From contig CAWERB010000017.1 of assembly GCA_963811335.1 (NCBI GenBank), positions 186,001 to 250,000 on the forward strand: DNA of 64,000 nucleotides, in the 5' to 3' direction. The notes under the pieces were generated by a model. It was not told the DNA's origin and ran no database searches. It saw only the letters and a program-made list of their open reading frames with translations. This document shows, piece after piece, positions 8,413 to 16,779 of this stretch; the first letter of the stretch is position 1, and each line of letters begins with the position of its first letter. The translations under genes were made by a program, and so were the position numbers. Origin of the DNA: Trebonia sp963811335 (GTDB taxonomy: Bacteria; Actinomycetota; Actinomycetes; Streptosporangiales; Streptosporangiaceae).

Positions 8413-8745
8413 GTGCGGATAGGCGCGCGGCCGGACGTGGCCGGCCTGCTAGCGGCCCTTGGCCTGCTCTCGCTTGGCGAGATGGCAGGCCAGCTGCTGC
8501 TTGCCGACCAGGTAACGCCGCAGCGCCTGGCGGCGCTCGCGGTCGCCGTGCTCGCCGTCGTCGCGGCGGGCTGCGTCGCCGCGGCCGTCCGCGTGAATCA
8601 TGTCCTGGCCGCGGTTCCCGTCGTCCGCCGCGTCACCGCGCTGCAGGATAAGTCCTGGCGCGTCGCCTTCCTCCGCCTGCGCGACCCCGGAGCCCGCGGC
8701 AGGCCCAGGCCGAGAGCGCCCGCGGCGGCCCCGGCGACCGCCTGA
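8413..8745 (+). CDS. DUF6412 family small membrane protein
   Basis: About 110 residues with two hydrophobic segments (VAGLLAALGLLSLGEMAG and the LAALAVAVLAVVAAGCVAA region) and the C-terminal block VAFLRLRDPGARGRPRPRAP. That block matches the conserved tail (AFLxxRDPxAxGRPRPRAP) of DUF6412 proteins, which sit next to a YidC-like insertase in Streptomyces, as here. The GTG at 8413 overlaps an AAGGAG and is therefore imperfectly spaced; the in-frame GTG at 8437 is an alternative. Function unknown; the pairing with YidC suggests a membrane-insertion accessory role. Confidence 0.7.
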   Translation: MRIGARPDVAGLLAALGLLSLGEMAGQLLLADQVTPQRLAALAVAVLAVVAAGCVAAAVRVNHVLAAVPVVRRVTALQDKSWRVAFLRLRDPGARGRPRPRAPAAAPATA

Positions 8746-8887
8746 CCGCGCCTGACCCGGCCCGTTTCACCGCGCCGCGGGCCGCGTGTCAGGTCTCCCG
8801 CAGCCCGCCGTTCCCGCAGCCCGAGCACGTCGCGCTGTCGGCGGCCGCCTCCAGCCCGTTTCCGCCTGAGCTGGAAGGCCTCCCGTC

Positions 8888-9738
8888 ATGTCCGTTCTCC
8901 TTGGCGCCCCGGTGGGCGCCGCCTATCACCTCGTCTTCGCCCTCACGCAACTGCTCACTCCCGTCGCCGGCGGCCTGGCCGCCGTCGCCGCGATCGTCCT
9001 GTTCACCGCCGCCGCCCGGCTGGCGCTCTCCCCGCTTTCGCTGCGCGCGCTACGCGGCCAGGCCGCCATGGCCAGGCTCGCGCCGCAGGTCCAGGCGCTG
9101 CGCGCCCGCTTCGGCCGCCAGCCGGAGCGGTTCAGCGCCGAACTCACCGCCCTGTACAAGCGGGAAGGCGCCAGCCCGTTCGCCGGCTTCCTCCCGCTGC
9201 TCGCCCAGTGGCCGTTCCTCAGCGTGATGTACCTGCTGTTCCGTTCCGCCACGGTGAACGGGGCGCAGAACCGGCTGCTGTCGATGAGCCTGTTCGGCGT
9301 ACCGCTCGGCGCGCACTGGCTGTCTGGCGCCGGCCTGCCCGGCGTGCACGACGCGCTTTTCCTCGCCGTCTTCGCGGCCCTCGCCGCCCTGTGCTGGCTA
9401 TCGGCCCGCCTGGCGCGGCCCACCGCCCCCGCCGCACCGCCCGCGACGGCCGCGACGGCCGCCCCGGCGGCCCGCCGCGCGACCCAGGCGTCAACGGCCG
9501 CCGCCCGCCTGACCCGGCCGAGGCGCTGGCCGACAGCAAGGCGGTGGCCTGGCTCACCCGGGTCCTCCCGTACCTGACCGTGGTCATCGCCGCGTTCGCC
9601 CCGCTGGCCGCCGCCATCTACCTGCTGACCACCGTCGCCTGGACGATCGCGGAACGCCGGCTCTTCCTCCGCCGCGCCGCGCCGCCGCTGGCATCTGGGG
9701 ATGACCGAGCCGCAGCGCGGAGGCCTGCACCACGTTGA
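8888..9738 (+). CDS. YidC/Oxa1 family membrane insertase (one-base frameshift)
   Basis: Starts at the ATG at 8888. The first frame carries the Oxa1 core: transmembrane segments around ALTQLLTPVAGGLAAVAAIV, LAPQVQALRARFGRQPERF, LYKREGASPFAGFLPLLAQ and PFLSVMYLLFRSATVNG. After about 9420 the homologous reading moves to another frame, which supplies the last membrane helices (VAWLTRVLPYLTVVIAAFAP, LAAAIYLLTTVAWTIAERR) and stops at 9738. One missing base in the Pro/Ala/Thr-rich linker at about 9420-9520 explains it; corrected length is 283 residues. Paired with DUF6412. It inserts membrane proteins, either alone or with Sec. Confidence 0.82.
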
Positions 9739-9782
9739 GCCGTGGGTGGACGCCTAACTGGTCCGCGTAAAGAGCCGCATGC

Positions 9783-9862
9783 GTTAGCGCCGAGACTTAT
9801 GCATCCATGACATGCACAAGTCTCGGCGCCAACGTCAAAGATATGATAACAGCAAGAAGCGC
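9783..9862 (-). ncRNA. 3'-end element, copy 1: invariant 19-nt box plus long hairpin
   Basis: Read on the minus strand, 26 nt after the MetE-like stop: box GCGCTTCTTGCTGTTATCA (9862-9844), a 10-nt spacer, then a hairpin with 22-nt arms (9833-9812 and 9804-9783) and a 7-nt loop. Two positions are A-C mismatches in a plus transcript but G-U pairs in a minus transcript, so the RNA folds best downstream of the MetE-like gene. A second copy lies at 27033-27111 in the same position after a minus-strand gene. The stem differs there but still pairs. Probably a terminator or structured 3' UTR; no known family recognised. Confidence 0.6.
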
Positions 9863-9888
9863 GGTGCCCGACATCAAGGCGTCTGGCG

Positions 9889-11019
9889 CTACTCCGGCCA
9901 GACCTGGCGGGCGACCCGCACCACCAGCTCGAGCTTGGCCCGCTGCGCCTCCGGGGTGACCGGGTTGGCGACCGGCACCGACGCGAAGCCGCACTGCGTG
10001 GACAGTGCCAGCTCCGCGGCCGGCTTGTAGCGGGCGGCCTCCTCGATGCGCGCGAGCACGTCGGCGTCGTACTCGAGCTTCGGCGACTTGGTGGTGAGCA
10101 GGCCGAGCACCACGACCGTGCCGGGGCGCGCGTCGGCGAGCGGCTCGAAGCCGCCAGAGCGGTCCGAGTCGTACTCGAGCAGCAGCCGGTCGACCGCCAG
10201 CCGCGGGAACAGGTCCGCGGAGATCGCGGCGTACCCGCCTGCGGAGTGCCACGCGCCGGCCGGGCCGTTACCGCGGCAGACGTGCAGCGCCGAGGTCACC
10301 CCGGTCAGCCCCTCGAACAGCGAGCTGTCGAGCGCCGCGTCGAACGCGAGCTCCGCCGTCACGTCGCGGCCTTCAGAACGCATCGCCGCCACGGTGTCCG
10401 GGTCGCACAGCGAGCCGTAGTTGGGCGCGTCGAGCTGAATGTAGTCGCAGCCCAGGTCCACCAGGGTGTGCGCCACCGCCCGCAGGTAGTCGCGGATCTC
10501 AGTGAGGAACTCCTCGGCCGAGCCGTATCCCGCCGCGGGAGAGTGCTCGGGTGACCAGTAACGGCGGTGGTAGCTCGGCGCCGGCATGGTGAACTTGGTC
10601 CGGCTGCGCGCGTAGCGGGCGAGGAACCCGTACTCGGCGGCCATGTCGCCGCTCCGCGGCGCGCTGGCGACCCGCCGCACCACCGCCGGGTACCCGGCGG
10701 CACGGCCGCCGGAGTCCGGCGCGCCGAACCGGCCTTCGGTCGCGCCTCGCCAGTTCAGCGCGCCACGGCCCGCCGTTGCCGCGAACGCGTCGACGAAGCG
10801 GGGCGTCTGCGCCCAGGCGACGCGGCGCACCTCGCCGTCGGTGATGACGTCGAGCCCGACCTCCTCCTGCAGCCGGATCGCGTCCCGGACGGCGTCACCG
10901 AGCAGCGCGCTGTCCGCGGGCGACGACCGGCGCGCGGCGCGCACCACCGCCTCGCTCCGCAGCAGGCTGCCCACGGTCTCGGCCCGCGTGGCATCGTCTG
11001 TCTTGTTATTGCTCGGCAT
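9889..11019 (-). CDS. MetE-like (cobalamin-independent methionine synthase family) protein
   Basis: 376 residues, about the length of one MetE C-terminal barrel. Seen: GLDVITDGEVRR, the substrate-site-like segment CDYIQLDAPNYGSLCDP, and the zinc-site pattern HVCRGN (His, Cys) with a second Cys in TQCGFASVP, as in MetE/UROD-fold methyltransferases. Proteins of this short type are annotated as cobalamin-independent methionine synthase II family; many are not methionine synthases. It is the last gene of the operon LigB-like, LigJ-like, this gene (24-nt gap), so a role in methyl transfer from a methoxylated aromatic is possible, but this is a guess. Confidence 0.75.
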   Translation of the reverse strand: MPSNNKTDDATRAETVGSLLRSEAVVRAARRSSPADSALLGDAVRDAIRLQEEVGLDVITDGEVRRVAWAQTPRFVDAFAATAGRGALNWRGATEGRFGAPDSGGRAAGYPAVVRRVASAPRSGDMAAEYGFLARYARSRTKFTMPAPSYHRRYWSPEHSPAAGYGSAEEFLTEIRDYLRAVAHTLVDLGCDYIQLDAPNYGSLCDPDTVAAMRSEGRDVTAELAFDAALDSSLFEGLTGVTSALHVCRGNGPAGAWHSAGGYAAISADLFPRLAVDRLLLEYDSDRSGGFEPLADARPGTVVVLGLLTTKSPKLEYDADVLARIEEAARYKPAAELALSTQCGFASVPVANPVTPEAQRAKLELVVRVARQVWPE

Positions 11020-11042
11020 CCGGTCCTCCGGCGGCGGTAGCG

Positions 11043-12059
11043 TCAGCGGATCTTGCCCAGCGCGGGGATGACCCGCGCGGGGTTCTCATGGAAAATCTTG
11101 ATCTTGTCATCCTCGGTAAGGAAGTCAAAGGTATCGATGACCGGAACGAGGTCGTCGCTCGTCCGCCCGGTTTCCGGGCGGACCGCGCGGCCCGACCCCG
11201 GCGCCTCGGTGCCGAACAGCATCCTTGGCACGCCCCGCTGCTTGATGGCCGCCTCGAGGAAGTGCACGTCGTACCCGCACGTGTCGTAGAAGAGGTTCTG
11301 TGACAGGTCCTTCTGCGCGAGGTGGTGGTCGGTCGGCACGAACCGGTCGAGCGCGCCGCCGCAATGGCAGATGATGACGCGAAGCTCAGGGAAGCGCGAG
11401 AACACGTCGCCGTGCGACAGGAACTGCCCGGCCAGGTACTGCTCGGTGAGGAAGCCGAGCTGGTAGTTGTGCGGGACCACCCGGAACCGCGGGTCGAGCG
11501 AGTTCGTGCCGTGCACGATCAGCGGGATGCCGAGTTCCTGGGCGCGGGCGTACACCGGGAACCAGTACGGCTCGTGCATGCCGGGCGTGGTGCGCTGGCC
11601 CGCCGGGTCGGGTGAGACGTAGGCGGCCACGAAGCCGAGCTCGCGCACGCACCGGTCAAGCTCCGCGACGCAGCCCGACAGGTCGGGCGCGGCCGAGTCC
11701 TGCGGCAGCATCGCCGCGCCGAGGAAACGGTCGGGGAACATCTGGCACTGCTGGTGGATCATGTCGTTGACGTACCTGGTCCAGGCGGGGATCAGGTGCG
11801 GCTCCATCCAGCCCATGGTGAGGAACGGACGCGGGCCGATCACCTGCACGTCGATGTTCCGCTCGTCCATGTAACGGGCGTGCGCGAGCGCCGCCTCGTG
11901 GAAGTCGTGCACGCTGACCCCGGCCGGCCCGGCCTTGTCCTGCCCGATCGGCGACGCCATCGGCGTGTTGGACCCCATCATCAGCATCAGGAACGCGTTG
12001 GCGCCGAACGGCACAGACACATGGCCGTGCACGTCGAGCACGGGGACGTTATGGTACAC
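11043..12059 (-). CDS. Amidohydrolase-2 family protein, 4-oxalomesaconate hydratase (LigJ) type
   Basis: 338 residues. The N-terminal VLDVHGHVSVP resembles the DCHGHYT metal motif of LigJ. Downstream: MLPQDSAAPDLSGCVAELDR, CVRELGFVAAYVSPDP, LRVIICHCGGALDRF, LFYDTCGYD and MLFGTEAPGSGRAVRPETG. These run parallel to Sphingobium LigJ (MLPQSPEADM, ELGFIGCNLNPDPGG, IPHGGGA, VFFDTCVYH, ILFGSEMVGAVRGIDP). LigJ hydrates 4-oxalomesaconate to the substrate of the LigK aldolase in protocatechuate 4,5-cleavage and gallate breakdown. The preceding gene is a LigB-like dioxygenase, which supports the assignment. Exact substrate not provable here. Confidence 0.72.
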   Translation of the reverse strand: MYHNVPVLDVHGHVSVPFGANAFLMLMMGSNTPMASPIGQDKAGPAGVSVHDFHEAALAHARYMDERNIDVQVIGPRPFLTMGWMEPHLIPAWTRYVNDMIHQQCQMFPDRFLGAAMLPQDSAAPDLSGCVAELDRCVRELGFVAAYVSPDPAGQRTTPGMHEPYWFPVYARAQELGIPLIVHGTNSLDPRFRVVPHNYQLGFLTEQYLAGQFLSHGDVFSRFPELRVIICHCGGALDRFVPTDHHLAQKDLSQNLFYDTCGYDVHFLEAAIKQRGVPRMLFGTEAPGSGRAVRPETGRTSDDLVPVIDTFDFLTEDDKIKIFHENPARVIPALGKIR

Positions 12060-12181
12060 GCGGGTTGATCCCTTCTACGTGGCCGGAGAATGTACGGAAC
12101 GGGAGCGTCGGCCGGCTGGCGCCGGCCCTGGCGGGGCCGTTGCCCTCCAGGCGCGATGGCCGCTACTTACGGCGGGCCCCC

Positions 12182-13172
12182 TTAGTTCCAGCAAGCGAAG
12201 GCCATTCCCGTGCCGGTGCCCGCGGGGGTGCGGTACCCGGGAATGTAGTCGAGGACCGCCGGGGTGAGCCCGTCGAGTGCCCCGGCCGCGGTGATCCAGT
12301 TGAGGATCTCCGAGTTCCCCGAGCGGAGACTCGCCCGGGGGATCGCCCGCAGGCCGGCGGCGTCCTTCGCCGCGATGTAGTCGAGGACCTGCCGGTCAAG
12401 CTCTTCGTCGATGACGAAGTGGGTAAGGCCGCCCGAGGCGATGACGGCGACCCGCGCGTCCCGCCCCCACGACTCCACCGCCCGGCGCAGTGCCAGGCCG
12501 AGGTCATGGCAGCGCGCGGCGGACGGCACGTTGGGCGGGTAGTAGGTGTTGACGAAGACCGGCACGATCGGCGTGTCAGCCGGCAGGCCGAGCCGGTACC
12601 TGGGGAAGGTGAACGCGTGCCCGAGGGTACGCCCGGCCGGCTGCCTGGTGAACACGGTCAGGTCGAAATCGTCAAGGGCCAGCCGCTCGGCGATGTGCTC
12701 GCTCAGCTCCGTCGCGACCGGGTGGGTGGCTGGCTCGTCGCCGTGCACCGCCCAGTAGGCCGCCTGGATGCCGCGCGGGATCTTGGCGAAGGTCGCCGCG
12801 TCGGGTGCCATGTCGACAAGCTCGGTGCCGGTGAAGCAGGCGAAGGCGGGGATGCCGTCGTCGATGAACAGCTCCCGCTGGTCGTCGCCGATCACCAGGG
12901 CGAGGTCCACGTCGGCCCCGGCCAGGGCGGCGGACAGCGACCCGATCGCGACCTGGGCCCGGCTGGTACTTCCGCTCCCAGACCTCCGGCAGCAGCTCGC
13001 CCGCGATCCCCGGGTCCGCGTCGGCCAGCAGCTCGTCGTAGGTACGGAACGCGGCGTCCTTAAAGAGCAGTGAGTTGCGCATGTCTCGCGCCGCGTGGTC
13101 CGGCCACATGTCGACACCGGAGCTCAGCTGCGGGGTATGCGATGAGGCGATGCCAATAACTATGTCTGCCAT
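12182..13172 (-). CDS. LigB-type class III extradiol dioxygenase (one-base frameshift)
   Basis: ATG at 13172 preceded by GAGGTG (8-nt spacing). The first frame gives MADIVIGIASSHTPQL (the usual metal-ligand His of LigB proteins) and LLADADPGI. Homology continues in another frame from AQVAIGSLSAALAGADVDLA through ALVIGDDQRELF, FTFPRYRLGLP, VPVFVNTYYPPN and VAVIASGGLTHFVIDE, all typical of the LigB superfamily. Removing one C near 12963 joins them as KYQ-R-AQVAIG and gives 329 residues. First gene of a three-gene operon with LigJ-like and MetE-like proteins; the likely substrate is a gallate- or protocatechuate-type catechol. Confidence 0.8.
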
Positions 13173-13213
13173 ATCCCGGCACCTCTTTAAATAGTGGGTC
13201 AGGTGCAGCGTTC

Positions 13214-13242
13214 ACGCTAGAAACCGGGCATTAGCCTGTCAA
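13214..13242 (-). promoter_or_regulatory. Promoter of the LigB/LigJ/MetE-like operon
   Basis: On the minus strand a consensus -35 TTGACA (13242-13237), a 17-nt spacer and a -10 TAGCGT (13219-13214). The start codon is about 40 nt downstream with its own ribosome binding site. The best sigma-70-type promoter seen in the window. Confidence 0.7.
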
Positions 13243-13319
13243 CACTTGTTACGGGCCCATTAGCGGAATGTGCGGAAAGGACAATTTCCCGCAGCCGTGA
13301 TTGTGCGACCCGCCCGCGG

Positions 13320-13400
13320 CCGGCACCCTCCTCCTAGCCGGCACCCTCATTCTGAGCCCCGGCACCCTCATTCTGAGCCGCGGCACCCTCGTGACCGGGG
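13320..13400. repeat. 21-nt tandem repeat downstream of egtD
   Basis: Unit CCGGCACCCTCATTCTGAGCC, identical at 13338-13358 and 13359-13379, with degenerate copies at 13320-13337 and 13380-13400. It lies in the 3' flank of egtD between the EgtD stop (13418) and the LigB-operon promoter. No coding sense on either strand was accepted for it. Confidence 0.85.
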
Positions 13401-13417
13401 GCGGCCCCGCCGTGGCA

Positions 13418-14500
13418 TTACCCGGGAACCGACAGGGAGAGCCCGAACTGGCCGGCCTCGTCGGTCCACCAGGAGCGCATCGTGAGGCCAGCGGCGGCCA
13501 GCTCGGCGCGGGCGCCGTCCGCGCGGAACTTGGCGGACACCTCGGTGCGCATCTCCTCGCCGGCCGTGAACTCGACGGCCAGGCCGAGGTCAGCGACCCG
13601 CACCGACTGCGCCGACGTCGCCCGTAGCCGCATCTCGATCCATTCGCGCCCGGCGTCCCAGATGGCGACATGCTCGAACGCGTCGAGGTCGAAGTCGGCG
13701 CCGAGCTCGGCGTTGAGCACCGCGAGGACGTTCTTGTTGAACGCGGCGGTCACCCCGGCGTCGTCGTCGTAGGCGGCGACCAGCACGGACGGGTCCTTGA
13801 CCAGGTCGGTGCCGAGCAGGAAGGCGTCGCCCGGGCGCAGGCTCGCCCGGATCCGGCGCAGGAAGGCCTCGCGCTCGGCGGGAACCATGTTGCCGATGGT
13901 CGACCCCAGGAAAGCCACGAGCCGGGGCCCGTCCTCGACTGCTCCGGCTGCGTCCTGACCGCCGTCACGGTCGTGGCCGCCACCGTCGCCACCGTCGCAC
14001 CGTCGCACCGTCGGCACCGTGACGTCGCCACCGTCGGCCCCGTTGCCGTCGGTCGGCGGCACGCCCAGGTACTGCTCGAAGTCGGCCACGACCGCGTGCA
14101 CCGCCAGGCCCGGGTACTCGGCCGCGAGGGCGTCCCCGGCCAAGGTGAGCGCCGACTCGCTCACGTCGACCGGCACGTACTGGCGCAGCGTGCCCGCGTC
14201 GCGCAGCGCGGACAGCAGCAGCCGCGTCTTGTCTGACGAGCCCGAGCCGAGCTCGACCAGGGTGGCCGCCCCGGTGATCGCCGCGATTTGCGGTGCGACG
14301 GCCCGCAGGATGGACCGCTCCGCCCGGGTCGGGTAATACTCGGGCAGCTCGGTGATCTTCTCGAACAGCGCGCTGCCCTGCGCGTCGTAGAACCACTTGG
14401 GCGGCAGCGACTTGGGCGCGGCGGTAAGGCCGGCCAGCGCGTCGGCCCGCAGCGAAGCGGCCCGGTACCCAGCGGGCAGCCGGTTCTCGATGGTGGTCAT
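13418..14500 (-). CDS. egtD: L-histidine N-alpha-methyltransferase (ergothioneine)
   Basis: SAM-dependent enzyme that trimethylates histidine to hercynine. Seen: SLPPKWFYDAQGSALFEKIT, LPEYYPTRAE, the SAM-binding VELGSGSSDKTRLLL, YVPVDVSES, LVAFLGSTIGNM, and VKDPSVLVAAYDD with FNKNVLAVLN, all EgtD signatures. At 360 residues it is longer than the usual ~320 because of a Gly/Asp-rich insertion of about 40 residues (VPPTDGNGADGGDV onward) between the ADFEQYL segment and PRLVAFLGS. Its start overlaps the egtC stop by 4 nt (ATGA). Last gene of egtABCD. Confidence 0.95.
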   Translation of the reverse strand: MTTIENRLPAGYRAASLRADALAGLTAAPKSLPPKWFYDAQGSALFEKITELPEYYPTRAERSILRAVAPQIAAITGAATLVELGSGSSDKTRLLLSALRDAGTLRQYVPVDVSESALTLAGDALAAEYPGLAVHAVVADFEQYLGVPPTDGNGADGGDVTVPTVRRCDGGDGGGHDRDGGQDAAGAVEDGPRLVAFLGSTIGNMVPAEREAFLRRIRASLRPGDAFLLGTDLVKDPSVLVAAYDDDAGVTAAFNKNVLAVLNAELGADFDLDAFEHVAIWDAGREWIEMRLRATSAQSVRVADLGLAVEFTAGEEMRTEVSAKFRADGARAELAAAGLTMRSWWTDEAGQFGLSLSVPG

Positions 14501-15372
14501 GCGGTAAAGATCCCTTCGGTGCGGACGTCCTTGCCGTTAGTCGGGGTGTAGTCGTCGAGCGGGCAGACGCGGACTCGTGCCGGAGTGGCGGTCAACCGGT
14601 GCCGCTCGGGCACCTCGGTCCAGCCAGGGCCGTCGTCGTCCGGCTCGGACGCGACAGTGACGGACGCATCCGTCTGGCGGTACCAGAGCGTGTCGCCGTA
14701 AGTGGTGGCCGCGACCGACCGGCCGTCGGTGAGCAGCAGGTTGAGCCGCCCGGTACCACCCGCCGCCGTGACGGTGGCGATGGTTCCGGCGAGTGCGGCG
14801 CCAAGCGGCAGCCCCGCCCGCAGCCGCTGCAGGGCAAGTGCCCACAGCAGCGCCGAGTCGGTCAGCGCGTCGAGGCAGGACAGCAGGCCAGGCGGTCCCG
14901 CCTCGGGCAACTGGCCCGCTCGCACTGCCGCGCCGCCATCCGGCCGCGGGCGCACGGAGGGCCGGGCCGGGCCTGCCCAGGACAGGAACGCCGCCTCTCC
15001 CCACTCCCGCCACCGCTCCGCCGCCCCGTTGTGGCTGAACAGCCAGGGGCCGCGACCGAACGGCGCGGCCGCCTCCGGCCCGCCCGCCGTGCCCGGCGTG
15101 GCCGAGCGCACCGCGGCGAGCACCGCCCCCGAGCTGGTGACCCGCGCGATGTCGGGCAGCGACGGGTCGCCCCAGATGGGCTCGCCCCGCCGGTACCGCG
15201 CGGGAACCGGGTCGGGTCCGGCGTACCAGCCGATACCGAACCCGTCGGCGTTCACCGTCCCGTGCCGCTGCCGCCGGGGCGCCCACGCCTGCCGGTACAG
15301 CGAGTGCGGCGGGTCGATGAGCAGCGACCGCAGCGAGGTCGGCGGCCCGAGGTAGGCCAGATGCCGGCACAT
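14497..15372 (-). CDS. egtC: Gamma-glutamyl-hercynylcysteine S-oxide hydrolase
   Basis: Class II glutamine amidotransferase-like hydrolase of 291 residues. Starts at the ATG at 15372, which overlaps the egtB stop as TGATG. The sequence begins MCRHLAYLGPP, giving the catalytic Cys2 of the Ntn fold, followed by NADGFGIGWY, VLAAVRSATPG and FSHNG, all typical of EgtC. It removes glutamate from gamma-glutamyl hercynylcysteine sulfoxide. A longer frame opening at 15630 is read-through of egtB sequence and is not the start. Confidence 0.93.
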   Translation of the reverse strand: MCRHLAYLGPPTSLRSLLIDPPHSLYRQAWAPRRQRHGTVNADGFGIGWYAGPDPVPARYRRGEPIWGDPSLPDIARVTSSGAVLAAVRSATPGTAGGPEAAAPFGRGPWLFSHNGAAERWREWGEAAFLSWAGPARPSVRPRPDGGAAVRAGQLPEAGPPGLLSCLDALTDSALLWALALQRLRAGLPLGAALAGTIATVTAAGGTGRLNLLLTDGRSVAATTYGDTLWYRQTDASVTVASEPDDDGPGWTEVPERHRLTATPARVRVCPLDDYTPTNGKDVRTEGIFTA

Positions 15373-16779
15373 CAGGCGGGCTCCGTCGCCGAGCGGGCGG
15401 TGCGGAAGCCGGCGAAGATCTGCCGCCTGATCGGGTAGTCCCAGTTCCTGAACGTGCCGCGGCAGGCCACCGGGGAGACGCCGAACGCGCCGCCGCGCAG
15501 CACCTTGTACTCGGGACCGAAGAACACCTGCGAGTACTCCTTGTACGGCCAGGCGGTGAACCCGGGGTAGGGCAGGAAGTCCGAACTCGTCCATTCCCAC
15601 ACGTCCCCGATCAGCTGCCGTGCCCCGCAAGGCGCCGCGCCGTCAGGGTAGGAGCCCGCGACCGCGGGCCGCAGGTGCCGCTGGCCGAGGTTGGCCAGGG
15701 CCGGGCGTCCACTCGCCGTCGCCCCACGGGTACCGGCGGGACCGCCCGCTCGCGGGGTCAAAGCGCGCCGCCTTCTCCCACTCAGCCTCGGCGGGCAGCC
15801 GCCGGCCCGCCCACCGCGCGTAGGCGTCCGCCTCGTACCAGCAGACGTGCACCACGGGCTCGTCCGGCACGACGGGCTCAGGCACACCGAACGACAGCCG
15901 CGTCCAGGTACCCTCCCACGACCAGAACAACGGGGCGGTCAGCCCGGCCCGCTGCCGGTGCGCCCAGCCGTCCGCCGTCCACAGCCGGGGGTCGTCGTAG
16001 CCGCCGTCGGCGATGAACGCCGCGTACGCTGACGTTGGTGACCGGCGTGGTGTCCAGCCAGAAGCCGGGGACGTGCACCTCATGGGCGGGCCGCTCGTTG
16101 TCGAGCGCCCACGGCTCCGCCGAGGTGCCCATGGTGAACGGGCCACCGGGCACGTGCACCTCGGCGGGCAGCGACGCCGCGTCGGCGGGTGCGGGCGGCG
16201 GCGGGGAGCGGACAGCACCGCCGGGCCCGACCGCAGCTGATGGGTGGCGAGCATCGTCTCGTCGTGCTGCGCCTCGTGCTGCGCGATCATGCCGAACGCG
16301 AACCCGGACCCGGGCCCGGTGAGCTCGGCGCCGAAGCCCCCGGCGTCGAACCCGCCGCGCGGTCCCGCGGGCAGCTGCACCCGCTCGATGAGGTCGAGCA
16401 CGCGGCCGCGGACCTCGTGACCGTAGCGGCGCGCCTCCCGGGGCGTGAGCAGCGGCAGCGTCGGCCGCTTGGCCCGCGGGTGCTCGAACGCGTCGTACAG
16501 CGGGTCGATCTCCGGGTGCATCGGGTCGCGGCCGCCGACCGCGCGCAGCAGCCACAGCTCCTCCTGGTTGGCGATGTGCGCCAGGTCCCAGACGAGCGGT
16601 GACATCAGCGGCGAGTGCTGCTTGACCAGGTCCGCGTCGTCCACCACGGAGGTGAGCAGCGTGGTGCGCCCCCGCGCGGACAGCAGCTCCGCGGCGGCGA
16701 GCGCGCGCAGTGCCTCCCCGTCCGGTGCCTGTCCGCCGTCCGGTGCCTCCGCGGGCCGGCGGTGCGAGTGCTCTTTCAA
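15372..16779 (-). CDS. egtB: Ergothioneine sulfoxide synthase (three one-base frameshifts)
   Basis: Non-haem iron enzyme joining hercynine and gamma-glutamylcysteine. The DinB-like N-terminal domain (MSPLVWDLAHIANQEELWLL, IAQHEAQHDETML with the iron-ligand HxxxH) and the C-type-lectin/FGE-like C-terminal domain (GGPFTMGTSAEPWALDN, VHVCWYEADAYARWAG, RLPAEAEWEKAA, YPWGDGEW, ANLGQRHL, GDVWEWTSSDF, VLRGGAF) are all present but spread over three frames. Single corrections near 16204 (missing C in a C-run), 16033 (extra base) and 15704 (extra base) restore a 468-residue EgtB. The TTG start at 16779 overlaps the egtA stop and follows GGAGGAAG. Very likely intact in the organism. Confidence 0.9.

Noticed and set aside
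14497..15630. N-terminally extended EgtC
   Set aside because: EgtC needs Cys at position 2 after Met removal, which fits the ATG at 15372; the extension is the out-of-frame end of egtB.
15372..16779. Programmed ribosomal frameshifting in egtB
   Set aside because: Three shifts in both directions with no slippery heptamer or conserved signal; EgtB is not known to use recoding. Sequencing error is simpler.
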